Shown here in pieces: positions 48,441 to 59,330 of a stretch of 64,000 nt of DNA. The position numbers and the translations under genes are program-made. This stretch comes from Micropterus salmoides (lineage: Eukaryota; Chordata; Actinopteri; Centrarchiformes; Centrarchidae), in contig NW_024041150.1 in the NCBI RefSeq assembly GCF_014851395.1, forward strand, positions 7,386,208 to 7,450,207, in the 5' to 3' direction. The stretch's first letter is position 1, and every line of letters starts with the position of its first letter. A model generated the notes under the pieces. The model ran no database searches. It saw nothing but the letters and a program-made list of their open reading frames with translations, and was not told the origin of the DNA.

Positions 48441-49849
48441 CAGCATTTATATATAAAGCTCTGGGCCTCTGCTGTCATGTAGATATGGTCACCAGAGTTT
48501 ACCCACTGTATAAGCACTGTCAAATATGGAAATAAGCTATCTCACCTATTTAACGATTAATTTTTTGAAATCTGATAACACCAGTGTGTTCCCCATCCCA
48601 AAAAACACAGGGTGTATCCAAAATTTTACATTTTAAACTTATAATTGTGAGAAATATACCAATATACTTTAAAACTACAACTCCCATAAGAGACGCGCCA
48701 CACAAAGCGAGTGCTTATGTGTAGTTATTCCGGGGTGGGGGTGGGGGGACATGTTCGTGTAACTATGGCCGTGAATGGGCTTCATTCCATTGCAGATTGC
48801 CGCCGGCCGACGAGCACACAATACATGAGACAAATACATTAAACTGTATTTTATTATTATTGTTATCTTTATTGTTTAAATCCTCAAATACAACGTTAGA
48901 CAAAAACATCAATATTACGAATACTGTGTATTTTTTAAATCTTTTTTATTCAAGAAATGTTTTACAATAGTGCAAAAACACATTTCTTAGAAATCTAGAA
49001 CATTTCCAAAAAAGCATATATTAAATAAATTAAGTCAATTTTGCACAAATATATATTTTTTATCTTCTTATCCGCCGAGCGGCACATACTACGTCACTTC
49101 CGGAGTCTTCGGTCGGTAATCGGTATTACCAAGTCCTTTCTCTGGTATTGCGGCTGGTACAAAGCTGAGCAACTTGTTGTTGCTGGTGACAACCAATGAC
49201 AACCGATTCTGTGAATGAATGCCCGCATTGCATTGTGGAGTCTTTGCGTCTAGCTCGGATCATATGTTCTGTATTACAGCATACTGTATTATTTCCCGTA
49301 AATAAGACCGAAATATTAAAATAAATAAATACCATAACATCTAAATGAATATTGACAGTTTTAAAAATATAAACAAGAAACCCAGATTGGCCCATATAGA
49401 CTGAAATAACAAAAGTAAAAAAATATAGTCTTCTGCTTTTACCCATCCGGGGTAGACTTGAACACACACATTTAGTGCATCAAGGTCAATGGAAGGCCAC
49501 AGTGCAGCAGCCAGGGTTTCATGTGCCTTGCCTTTAGAAAACTTCCTGAATTAGAAAGCATGCTTTCAAATTTTTAGTGGCTTCTGGACCCTCTTGACCT
49601 CTGGTCCTGGTAAGCCTGTTCATTATCCACCCCTGCCACCTCAGCTACCCTTTCTACAGAAAATGTATGGTTTAGCTGGTGGAATCAACGGTTCCTTAAT
49701 GGTGTCAATTAATATGAATGAAAACATGTCCCACCTTCCTACATACTTTGTGCATTACATTACAATATATCATTTGATGCATTGAAGACTTCAGATGATT
49801 GGCTAAACCACAAGGTGAATGGAAAGACAAACAGAAATAAAGGTATACA
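48441..49849. other. Gene-free stretch
   Basis: No coding or transposon domain recognised. It includes AT-rich sequence (48840-49060) and a short GC-richer patch at 49070-49150 with ACTACGTCACTTCCGG, which has CRE-like and ETS-like words and could be a promoter. No gene was found next to it. Confidence 0.3.
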
Positions 49850-49853
49850 TCGA

Positions 49854-49859
49854 TTTATT
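49854..49859 (-). terminator. Candidate polyadenylation signal of the zinc-ribbon gene
   Basis: AATAAA on the minus strand, about 215 bp beyond the stop codon at 50073. It is a plausible 3' end, unsupported by transcript data. Confidence 0.4.
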
Positions 49860-50072
49860 TGAACACAGCTTTTAACAAAAATCAATACTTAAAAAATAAA
49901 TGAAAAAACAGCATGACAGCATGTTAGGGTGGAAACCATTGAAAGTGTGTAACGCGGCTCCTCCTCATCTAAAGTAGTCACATCCGCAAGCAGGATGGCT
50001 GGGCCCGTAACGGCAAACTTGACATCTCATAGCAGGTATTTAACTCATTGAATTACAGACCAATGTGTGACA

Positions 50073-53000
50073 TTACACATGGTTGGCACCTGGTGAGAAC
50101 TGGCAGGCCGGCTCCCATGTCTCCTCCCAGATTTTTCCACTGTAAGTATCAGTAAATAATAACATTAGAACAGTGAAAAACAGGAGCCATTTTAACAATA
50201 GTTTCACAGCATAAATATTTTCAAAAAATATTGTACGGTCTTGTATTTCATTGTTTTTATAAAACCTATACATATATAGTGCTTGATGAAATGTAACAGA
50301 TAAACATCAGCCACTCTCATAGATAAAGTCATAGAAAGTCAATAGCTGACATCAGTCAACAAGGATGAGCTTGACCGATACTGATGTTCTGCCAATATAT
50401 TGGTGAAGGTCTACTTCCTACATAGACATTACACCGGGGGAATTATGCATAGTACTGAAAAGAGCAAGTGGCTAAATCCTGTAGACAATATTTGACACTG
50501 CATTTAATCCACCCTATACCAATTGGTATATTGGTATATACCCTATGGGTCTACAATTACAATATTGTGCAACATTTGAAGCAATTTGTGTTGATTTAAT
50601 CTTGATTAAAGCTCATGAAAAAAAAATTAAAAAGTTAAAAAATAAATCAACTCACTACATTATAATAAAGAGGAATACAGAAATGTCGACCTTTCAAAAA
50701 TAAATGAACAAATCTGACTTATCAAAAATTGTTAATGCATACACTCTATACTTGGTGTGGCTGTTTTGCACAAATTCCTGCATCGGTGTGGTGTGGAGGC
50801 CATCAGTGTATGGCATTGCTGAGGTGTTATAAAAGCCCATGTTGCTTTGATAGTGACCTTGAAGTTGTCTCTAATGTTGGGTTTGGTTTCTATCATTGTC
50901 CTCTCTATGGGGTTCAGGTGAGACGAGTTAAGCACAGCAATACCATGCTAAGCAACCCAGTTACTAGCAGTTTTCGCACTGTGGCAGGGGCAGAGTCCTG
51001 CTGGAAAAGGATATCAGCATGTGCGTAAAGCTTGTCAGCAGATGGAACCATGCTCTAAAATCTCCAGGTAGAAGGCTGCATTGACGCTGGACCTAAAACC
51101 TAGTGGACATGACAATTCTCTCAACGCTGCTTTTTGGTTGCAAAACTTTGAGACCCACCTGTACATTTAAAGTTGTGTGTGCTACAATATAAATTTCAAC
51201 CTTTATCCACTACCTATGAGATGGTAAAAAGTTGAAAAAGAGTACATGTATGAAGGCAATATAAACCAATATAAAGCAGTACTTACCATGCAGAGCAAGG
51301 TAACCATTTCACCCTTACTTCCTCTTGCCCCTACAGAAAGACAAAAACATATAATCAGGTTTTGAATTTCATAATTTTTAGGGCAAGGCCACTTGGCCTT
51401 CAGTTGAACTTAAATGGACTCAAATTACCAATGCTTAAATGGTCAGTATTTTGTGATATGTGAAATGCCAGATGAGCCACAGACAATGGAAAGATGATCA
51501 GACAGCCTAATGAAAAATATATTTCTTACCTCATTTATCCTTCGTCCTGTTATGGAGTCATATTTGAAAACTTTTTGCCTACTACATTTCCGGCAACCTT
51601 AAAATGACAATAATAATAATAATAATAATATAATTAACCATAAATGTAAAAAAACCTGGAAATTAAACTTAAAGTTAAACTTAAAGTTTCATAAAACCTG
51701 GGGAACAACTTTAAGCATTGTCCTTGAACTTTGATAACGTCAGAAAATACAGCTAAATAACTGAAGAATACATATATAAAGGGCCATTCACACCAAAAAC
51801 GATAACTATATAAAAAAATATTGTTCTCGTTAATATGATAAACTATAACGAGATTGAGAACAATATTGTTGGGGATCGCTTTTAAAGCGATTTTGAGAAC
51901 AATAAAAAGAAGAGCTAACAACCAATAGGAACCCATCACATCTTAGCCATCACATTTATTAACACAAGGTGAGACTTTGCTTATAGCTGGTCAGTCTGTC
52001 TGGACGCTTTTATCGTTATAGTTCCTGGAATGAACTGCTCTTTAGCCATTAGATTCAGTGATTTCATAGCCGAAATTTAGCCTAATTATCCTACTGCCTG
52101 GCCTAAAGGTTATTGAAGCAGATTGTGAACAGTGATAGGGGGGGATAAGCTACCTGGGCTGCCCACTGATGTGTGCGTGAGTGTGTGTGTATTCATCTCT
52201 CCTCAAGTGTGTATTGCTCATTGCTTTACTCCTAGAGTGTGCTTGTTCGGTACTGAAAGGTATATATGCGAGGACAAACTCCTTTGTGTATCAGACTGGC
52301 CACTGAAAATTACTCACATTAACTACGTTAATTGACTGCACTTAAATTCACCTAAAGATTTCTGTATTTCATGAATAATGATTACAAAAAGGAGAAATTC
52401 ATACATAGTGTGCTAAGACCACAGTTAACTTACACTTTCTTTTTGGGGGGGGGGTTGTTCCTTCACAGGGAGAGAGACAGGGTGTAAATCTAAAATATAA
52501 AATGTCTCCTTTTCCTGGGCCTGAGGGTGTGGATCGGGCTGGGCCTGAGGGTGTGGATCGGGCAGGGCCTCAGGGTGTGGATCGAGCAGGGCCTGAGGGT
52601 GTGGATCGGGCAGGGCCTCAGGGTGTGGATCGAGCAGGGCCTGAGGGTGTGGATCGGGCAGGGCCTCAGGGTGTGGATCGAGCAGGGCCTGAGGGTGTGG
52701 ATCGGGCTGGGCCTGAGGGTGTGGATCGGGCAGGGCCTGAGGGTGTGGATCGAGCAGGGCCTGAGGGTGTGGATCGAGCAGGGCCTGAGGGTGTGGATCG
52801 AGCAGGGCCTGAGGGTGTGGATCGGGCAGGGCCTCAGGGTGTGGATCGAGCAGGGCCTGAGGGTGTGGATCGGGCAGGGCCTCAGGGTGTGGATCGAGCA
52901 GGGCCTGAGGGTGTGGATCGGGCTGGGCCTGAGGGTGTGGATCGAGCAGGGCCTGAGGGTGTGGATCGAGCAATGTCGTCGTGGAGTTCCCTACAATATT

Positions 53001-55883
53001 GCATGAGTATGTTCATTTTCAATATTTCACCATCATAAAAAAAACAGGCATGACTTAAATTACACAAATCCTACCTTCTTTGATCAATACAAAATTGTAG
53101 GCCTTTCTCATGGTGGCCACAATTTTTAGGTTGTCCTCAGTGGGTAGCAGATGGGTCACCACATCAGACACCCACTTTCCAGAGGCCTTATCTTTCTTTG
53201 CGAAAAATAGAATTGGGACATAGCCTAATGCACTAAGTTTTTTCACCTGTAATAAATAAATGCAGACAGCAAACATTAGTTATTCCCACTGCATTACTTT
53301 CCACCCAATTGGAAAACAAATTTGCATTAAATACATTAGTGCTACTGTTTCTAATATCGGGCTACACAACTTACATGACCAACCTTAACAGCTTTTCCCC
53401 TTAGAACATTACATGATGTTTTATTAACAATGTTCGGGAGGAGCACGTTCAGATAATTAAACCCAATTAGACACGAGTGGAGCAAACTCTGCTAATCAAT
53501 CCAATCAACGAGTTAAGAGGTGTATATATAACAACAAGCTTACCTCTGTCCGTTGACAGTTTGACAGCATCCCTCCACCACCCCATCTCCTCACTTCTAG
53601 CCCTAAATACTTTTATAACAATGGGGGAAGTACTCTGGGTTCAGGCAAAAATCCTGAGCTCGGAGACCCCCCGGACCGCACGCCAAATACTCATAATCTT
53701 TACTCTGTTAAATTGATGTAAGTGTGAACTCGTGAAATATGTACTCTATACCAGTGGTTCTCAAAGTGGATTTGTTTCGAATGAGAAAGTTGTGCTTAAT
53801 CGTTAAGAAATGCTTATCAATGACGATGTAATGATCTAGAATCTACATATAAACTCTTGATTATGAATGTATTAATAAATTAAAACATTAACATTGAACT
53901 TTTTTTGTGATTATGATTAATCAAGTCAATCTGTTGTGAATCACTTCACTCAGGTCATGATGAACCATTCTTCCTGCTGCTTAGCTTGGCTTATTTGCCA
54001 TTAAGATAGCTGATGAACATGGATAAATGTTTGAGTCAGTCCACATCATTAAGTGATTCAAAATCCAAAGTTGACTAAAGACCAAGTAAGTACACACCAA
54101 GAGAATAAAAATGGCATCAAAGTATACAAATGGTAGCAAGCATATGCTTAATTGTTTTGATTATGAGGGGGTCCTTGGAAATTCTTCTCCCACACAAAGG
54201 GTCCTTGGCACAAACAGTTTGAGAACCCCTGCTCTATACAACCAATATTCATCTAATGTTGTGCTGGATGCTGGTGGTCAAATAGTTAGCAATCTGGGAT
54301 TCTAAAGGGAACACAAAAAGTCCTGACACCCTTCAAAAATAATTATATTGATTGGACACACACAAAACAAAATATGATATAAATACATTTTGACTGGACT
54401 AACTCTTTATGGCCACCTATCCACCTGATCCAAACACTCTCCTCCTCCCCCCCTTGGTCGGTCTACCTGTCTCTGCCCACGGCAAATGTAGATTGGGGGA
54501 CTAACAGAAACACTCATTTGGGAATGCCACCAACGGACATAAAATAGCCAGCTGCACTACAGAACCTGGTCCAGTAGGTATAGTCGAATCCTTTCCACTT
54601 TTAACCCGACATTAATCTCCCCTGTAGTAATTCAAATACTTTTTTAAGTTGTGTCTTTGAAATAGGACACCTGGAATATGGCCTTGCTTTTAACAACACA
54701 TATGTTGCACACAGCATGGCTTTCACACATGTCCTGAGTTATTTTTGTCACATCATCATGCACCTTCTCTAAAATGAACACAGCGCAAGGCACTATAAGT
54801 GTGCGATGCAATATTCACATGCTAGGGGTGGTAGTGCAAGGTAAGAACATGTTATCTACTTACATAATCATGCAAGACTGTCTTTAATAGTGACTCTGGA
54901 TCTGAATTCTGTGATCTGCCTTTAGCAGAGACAGAAACTTCAGTAACACGCATACTGAAGTACCTGTGTGGTACTAAAGCAAGGTTATATTTGCAATGTA
55001 GCCGGTAGTACATGTAAACAAATGTACATGAGCGCCTGGTCAAAAAGAAAGTCTATTCTATGCATGTCAAGCAAATTACAAATTAATTAAAATAATATGT
55101 TACACCAATGCCATCTATGACAACCTCAAATTCATTCACTGACAAATTCAACTTATTTTTGTAAAATGAGGCCCTTGCCCTATCACAAAATATTAATGAA
55201 AGTGAAACAAATCATATTGCTTAATGAAATATGAGCATTTCTACTTACTGCAATATGGGCAGAGTCACCACTCTTCCTGCATTTCTGTTTTTAGGACCCT
55301 TTCCCCCCACTTCCTGTCCAGGGTCACTTTTTTGGCCGCTACTTTCTTTTTTTGGGAGATGGCTGCGAAACAAGAGCTGCAGGTTTTGCGGCTCACCTGT
55401 GTTAGTAAAAGTATACCAAAGTGAGACATCAGATCCACAGTCACAGAGAAGAAGTAGAATCAATATACAGTTTAATTTGGCTGTATACAGGAAAGAGAGG
55501 AACACACAAAGCACAATGCAATTCAGAATATGCATCTCTAGATTGACACAGGATTATTATTATTATTATCACACAGTGAAAGTGGCAGATGTAGGAGACA
55601 CCCAGGCTAAATCAATGTTGCCTATGGCATTTGGTGCAAAACAAGCAATCAAAATTGATATCAACCAGATGCCTTAAATTATCACTGTTTTGTAACACAG
55701 AACACTTATCATACAGGGTCGTTTAGTAGGAGTATACTTTAGTGTCCAATTGACCTAATAATGAGAAATGTATAACATTTAAAACCACATATTTGAATAC
55801 TGGACATAATGCTCTATTTGACTTTCCGTCACCTGGTTAGGTGCTTGGCAGGAGGGGCAAGGCCTGAACTTCTTTCGAGACAT
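50073..55883 (-). CDS. Unrecognised multi-exon gene: CxxC zinc-ribbon motif at each end and a coding minisatellite
   Basis: Seven minus-strand exons, found by matching splice sites to reading frame: A 55883-55833, B 55396-55249, C 53246-53075, D 52990-52434, E 51597-51530, F 51330-51287, G 50139-50073. All have AG acceptors and GT donors, with GTAAGT at B, D and F. Exon A starts at ATG with CPSC. B adds CSSC and a basic KKK region. C has KLSALGYVPILFFAKKD and WVSDVVTHLLPTEDN. D has 19 DPHPQA-type octapeptides, then PPPQK. E has CRKC, and F joins G through a split Cys codon to give KWLPCSACGKIWEE, ending ANHV. The paired CxxC motifs suggest zinc binding. Three one-base losses (two in B, one in the C10 run of D) must be assumed. 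The total is then 370 codons including stop. Function is unknown. Confidence 0.7.
52517..52972 (-). repeat. 24-bp minisatellite, 19 units, within coding exon D
   Basis: Nineteen tandem units of GATCCACACCCTCAGGCCCT plus four bases, read on the minus strand as DPHPQALL, DPHPEALP or DPHPQAQP. Because 24 is a multiple of three, copy-number changes keep the frame. Units differ at only a few positions (Q/E, L/Q, L/P), and blocks of alternating types recur, which indicates recent slippage or unequal exchange. Plus-strand frames through it are open only because of the repeat. Confidence 0.95.
53544..53620 (-). promoter_or_regulatory. Possible internal promoter and alternative first exon
   Basis: TATAAAAG lies on the minus strand near 53610-53617, about 45 bp before an ATG at 53570. 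The frame from that ATG (MLSNCQRTE) ends at a GTAAGC donor at 53543 and joins exon C in phase. Such a transcript would skip the N-terminal CxxC pair. The evidence is sequence only. Confidence 0.3.
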
Positions 55884-55886
55884 CTA

Positions 55887-55888
55887 CA

Positions 55889-55928
<40 letters not shown>
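55887..55928. repeat. AC dinucleotide microsatellite
   Basis: About 20 CA units directly upstream of the exon A ATG, on the minus strand a GT tract just before GGTGTAG. It may lie in the 5' UTR or at the end of the intron before exon A. Confidence 0.95.
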
Positions 55929-55930
<2 letters not shown>

Positions 55931-56406
55931 TCTAGAGTGCACTTAAGACAGTGTAAACAAACACAACATAACTTATTGGCATAATTGCTTTCTACCAAAA
56001 CAATGAGAATGATTGAGCAGCTAACTTTAAGGTTAACTGTTTAGTGTTTAGTGTCACTGCAACAATAACCATGCACTTATATCAGTCTCTATGCCATGAG
56101 TTTCTACAGGATAGTTGAGGGCTATGTAATAAAAATCTGAAAATCTTACATTCCCCTATGATTGTACCTTACATGATAATATGCGACAAAAATGAACTTG
56201 AATTCAATTAACTTAGCTAACTTTGCTAGCTTGCACATTTGGTGCAGTTCAAGCTATATTTTTTATAATGTCTTCTATCATTTCTCGTCATAAGAAAGGG
56301 CCACCTTACAAATCTAAAGTTTCTAAACACAATTTCTTGTCCTGATCCAACCGTTTTTGATGTGTAAATGTAAGAAGAGGATCCATCTCTATTAATGAAC
56401 CCTTCT

Positions 56407-56456
56407 ACTTACCCAGTGGAAAATCGCAATGGACCTTGGGATCGCCCGTGACGTCA
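56407..56456 (-). promoter_or_regulatory. Candidate CRE palindrome and non-coding first exon donor
   Basis: TGACGTCA at 56449-56456 is a perfect cAMP-response-element palindrome. On the minus strand it is followed 36 bp later by CTGG and the donor GTAAGT (56412-56407). A short 5' UTR exon ending at 56413 and splicing to exon A would fit. The start site is unknown, and the CRE is closer to the donor than usual. Confidence 0.35.
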
Positions 56457-57389
56457 GCGTTATTAATTTAGAGGATTTATTAAAAATAATAATTTTAAAA
56501 AATGATTAATTGAACACAATGGTAGCATATTAAAATCAACAAACCTCCGATACAAATACGTTATCCAGCATGCTCTAGTGTTTTACCTATGATAAGAAAA
56601 CGCTTTAAAACTGCACACTTGCACGCGCATTGGAGCGTTAAACTCACCTTTTAATTACGTTTTACCTGCAGTTGAGTGTTGTTAAACTCACCACTGAATG
56701 TGGTTGCACACCATGTGCGTTGTTAAACTCACCGCTGATGAACGCGCTTAGCTTTTGAGGGCCCTTTGATATCAGATTGCGAGGGTTATTAAACATCAAA
56801 CACCAGTTGGGGGGGCATTTGAATCGCCCTGGCATAGATAATTTTTGGTAGCGTATTCCTTTTTATTTTTATTTATTGTTGTCTCGACCCACAAGGCAGA
56901 CAACGGGTTGCGGTGTGGTGATCGACCCAAGACGTCAAATTTCAACGCTGTTGAGTTCTATAGAAGTCTATTGGACTGCCCCGCACGTTGAAAAATGAAG
57001 TGAACAAATGAACAGGTGCTCTGGAGCTCACTCAGAGAGAGAAACAGCTCCTCAGTGCTGCACGGAGGGACAAGAAGTACACTTAGAGAGAACAGCAGGC
57101 CAGTACTGCACAGTACTACTTCTGCTCTACTGATGTCTGTGATCTTCACTTTGCTAAAGTCTCCTGCACAATATATTTGTTATATTTCTTTGAGTATTAA
57201 CTCATTTGTTTCGTTGAAAGTGAATAAGTTCTGCACCTGTTAATTTAAGAAGTTCATAAAGTTTGGTTTACTTCTCACATTTTTGTTAACTTTGTGACAG
57301 TGAGTGCATCTGTGCACACTGATTTCACTAGCAGGTAGCTTATTAGAATGTCCACTGGGACTGATCTTACTTTCCTGAAAACAAGTTGA
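56457..57389. other. Intergenic stretch
   Basis: No recognised gene. A repeated motif GTTAAACTCACC occurs three times between 56635 and 56735. The rest is unremarkable. Confidence 0.4.
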
Positions 57390-57683
57390 GGTTATGACCA
57401 CCATTGGCATGCCGTCGGGCCAGAGGCGGTTGCTAGCAATTATTTCTGGCCAGATTACTTTGATGGCTGCAAAATCACACGTGTTAAAGTCCTCGACCTG
57501 GCTGCGCTGGCAGAACTGAAAGAATCCAGGTGGTCAGAAGTGTTTGCACCAGGCTCTTCTCCTCAGGGCAGCTGGAGGTTCCTGGATAAGACCCCCATAG
57601 AGAAACGCACTGCGGGTTTTAAAATGTTCAACTACACATATTCAGGCTACGCCTACACGTGTGCACTGATGAGCCAGGGTTAG
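57390..57683 (+). other. Coding-like orphan frame of 97 codons, no recognised homologue
   Basis: An open plus-strand frame from a point just after a TGA up to TAG 57681-57683. It includes YDHHWHAVGPEAVASNYFWP, KVLDLAALAELKESRWSEVF, and TPIEKRTAGFKMFNYTYSGY. The composition looks like a folded protein with several Trp and Tyr residues. A possible acceptor (TTGAG before GTTATG) lies at its start. With no ATG near the start it would have to be a 3' exon. I cannot name it. Confidence 0.4.
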
Positions 57684-58084
57684 GGTTACAGTTTAGGATT
57701 TATTCACACATTTAAAAACATTTATTAAAAGTTTTATTCTTTTTACAGCATTAAACGTTGAAATGTTTATTGTAACAGGCTGTATATTAACTTATTGGGA
57801 GAAACCTGGTAGTTCTGTGTTAAATCACCCCCATATCGCCAAAATGGCGTGATGCTTGTTTCGCTGCGAAGCTTCCACTGTGAGATTTAGTCGAATCAGG
57901 CTCCGCCCATCAAAGCATCAAATTTCCGACAATTCGGGGTCAGTCCTATCAGGAAGACAAACGTTATTGAGACCAACCTATCACATCACATCAGATCAGA
58001 GCATCTTATTGGCTGTTATCACTGTCCATCACACAGACTTCTTACTCTTATTTACAGTCTGCACTTTAGATAATTAGGTACTAT

Positions 58085-59330
58085 TGTCTCCAGGTTCTAC
58101 AGCTGTTTATGGGCCTTTTTCTTCTTTGTTTTATAGTAACTAGCTAAAGCAGACTGACCTGGACCATCAGAACCAGTGTGGGCTGAGCAGAGCTTCATGC
58201 AGCTTGTGGGCAGTGAACTCAGCCGGCACACTGCCATCTGGTGGTTTACAGGAAATATAGCAGCAGTCCGAGCAGTAAAACAGCTCACTGATGTCCTGCT
58301 GAAAGTCCCACAGGCTCAGTCAAAGTGGAGGAATGTCTTGTTGATTTCATCTGTAATATTCTCTCTGAACTACTGCAGTAAGATTATTGTGTTTTGAGAA
58401 ATAAAGATAGTGTTTGTGGTACTGACCGCACTCTCAGCCCAAAGACTTATTAACACGGATTAAAGACGTTTGGTCCTGACAAGTTCCAATGGGCCAAAGA
58501 CAGAAATATTATGGTCATTTGGTCAGAAAGTGCAGGATGCCTCCCTGGTAACAGCAGGTTGGGCTTTATGTTCATATAGACAATAGAGATTTGTCAACCA
58601 GCAGAGATTTTGTTGAACCTTCATTTGTCAGCTTTTAATTCACTGAGTTGCTCAAAGACAAACATTCACAGTTTGGTCTACAAACTGATTTTTATTGGAT
58701 TTCCAGAAAATGTACAATTTCATAGAAACTGACATAAACTGTGGTTTAAGATTTTCTCCAGATTGCCAAAAACACAACAGCTGCTGCAAAACAGCTGCTC
58801 TGAATCCCATCCTAAACAGCAGCATGCCTACCACTAAAACAGCAGAAATTACACTTAAAAAGTACAAAGTGCTAAAGACGTGTTGAGATGCTCTCCCTGT
58901 GTTAAACATCCAAACAACAGTCCAAATAAAGATTTAGGAAGAAGACAGCGAGGCGGCTAGAATGAGCACAGTTCATCTAAAATAATATCTGCTTTGCTTC
59001 TGGGATTAAAGGAGAATAATGACAGACATCAACTTCCAGCTCCAAACTAATAAAACACATTTTATTTCCATGTGTTGAAGCCGTCACAGTGAACCAGAGC
59101 AAGTTGACCAAAACATTTCCCAGCAGCCACTTCTCCCACAGCAGAGTCCAAACAGTGCTTCCTGTTCTCTACAGTTAGGTGTCTTATTGGAAATGGTCTC
59201 AGTAGATGACAGGATCTGTCTCGTCTCTATCCTTTCTATTGGCCTCCATTTCTCCTCCTGTTTCCTCCCCTTTCTCTCTCTCCCTCTTTCTCTGCCTACA
59301 TGAAGCTGACTGTGGAAATGTTGTCATCAT
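58085..59330 (-). repeat. 3' flank of the intact GPCR gene
   Basis: This downstream flank has relatives at 34700-35570 and, inverted, at 7433-8465. It is probably 3' UTR and intergenic DNA carried along when the receptor gene duplicated. Confidence 0.75.

Noticed and set aside
52502..53038. 178- and 159-codon plus-strand frames over the minisatellite
   Set aside because: A 24-bp unit without stops keeps every frame open. Only the minus-strand frame is joined by matching splice sites.
54852..55043. Possible extra exon (frame with RVTEVSVSAKGRS, GTAAGT donor at its end)
   Set aside because: Exon B joins exon C perfectly without it, and its acceptor is weak. It may be an alternative exon but is unsupported.
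58176..58397. Frame containing SRHTAIWWFTGNIAAVRAV shared with 8159-8353
   Set aside because: Similarity comes from recent duplication of the receptor 3' flank. The ends differ and there is no other coding support.
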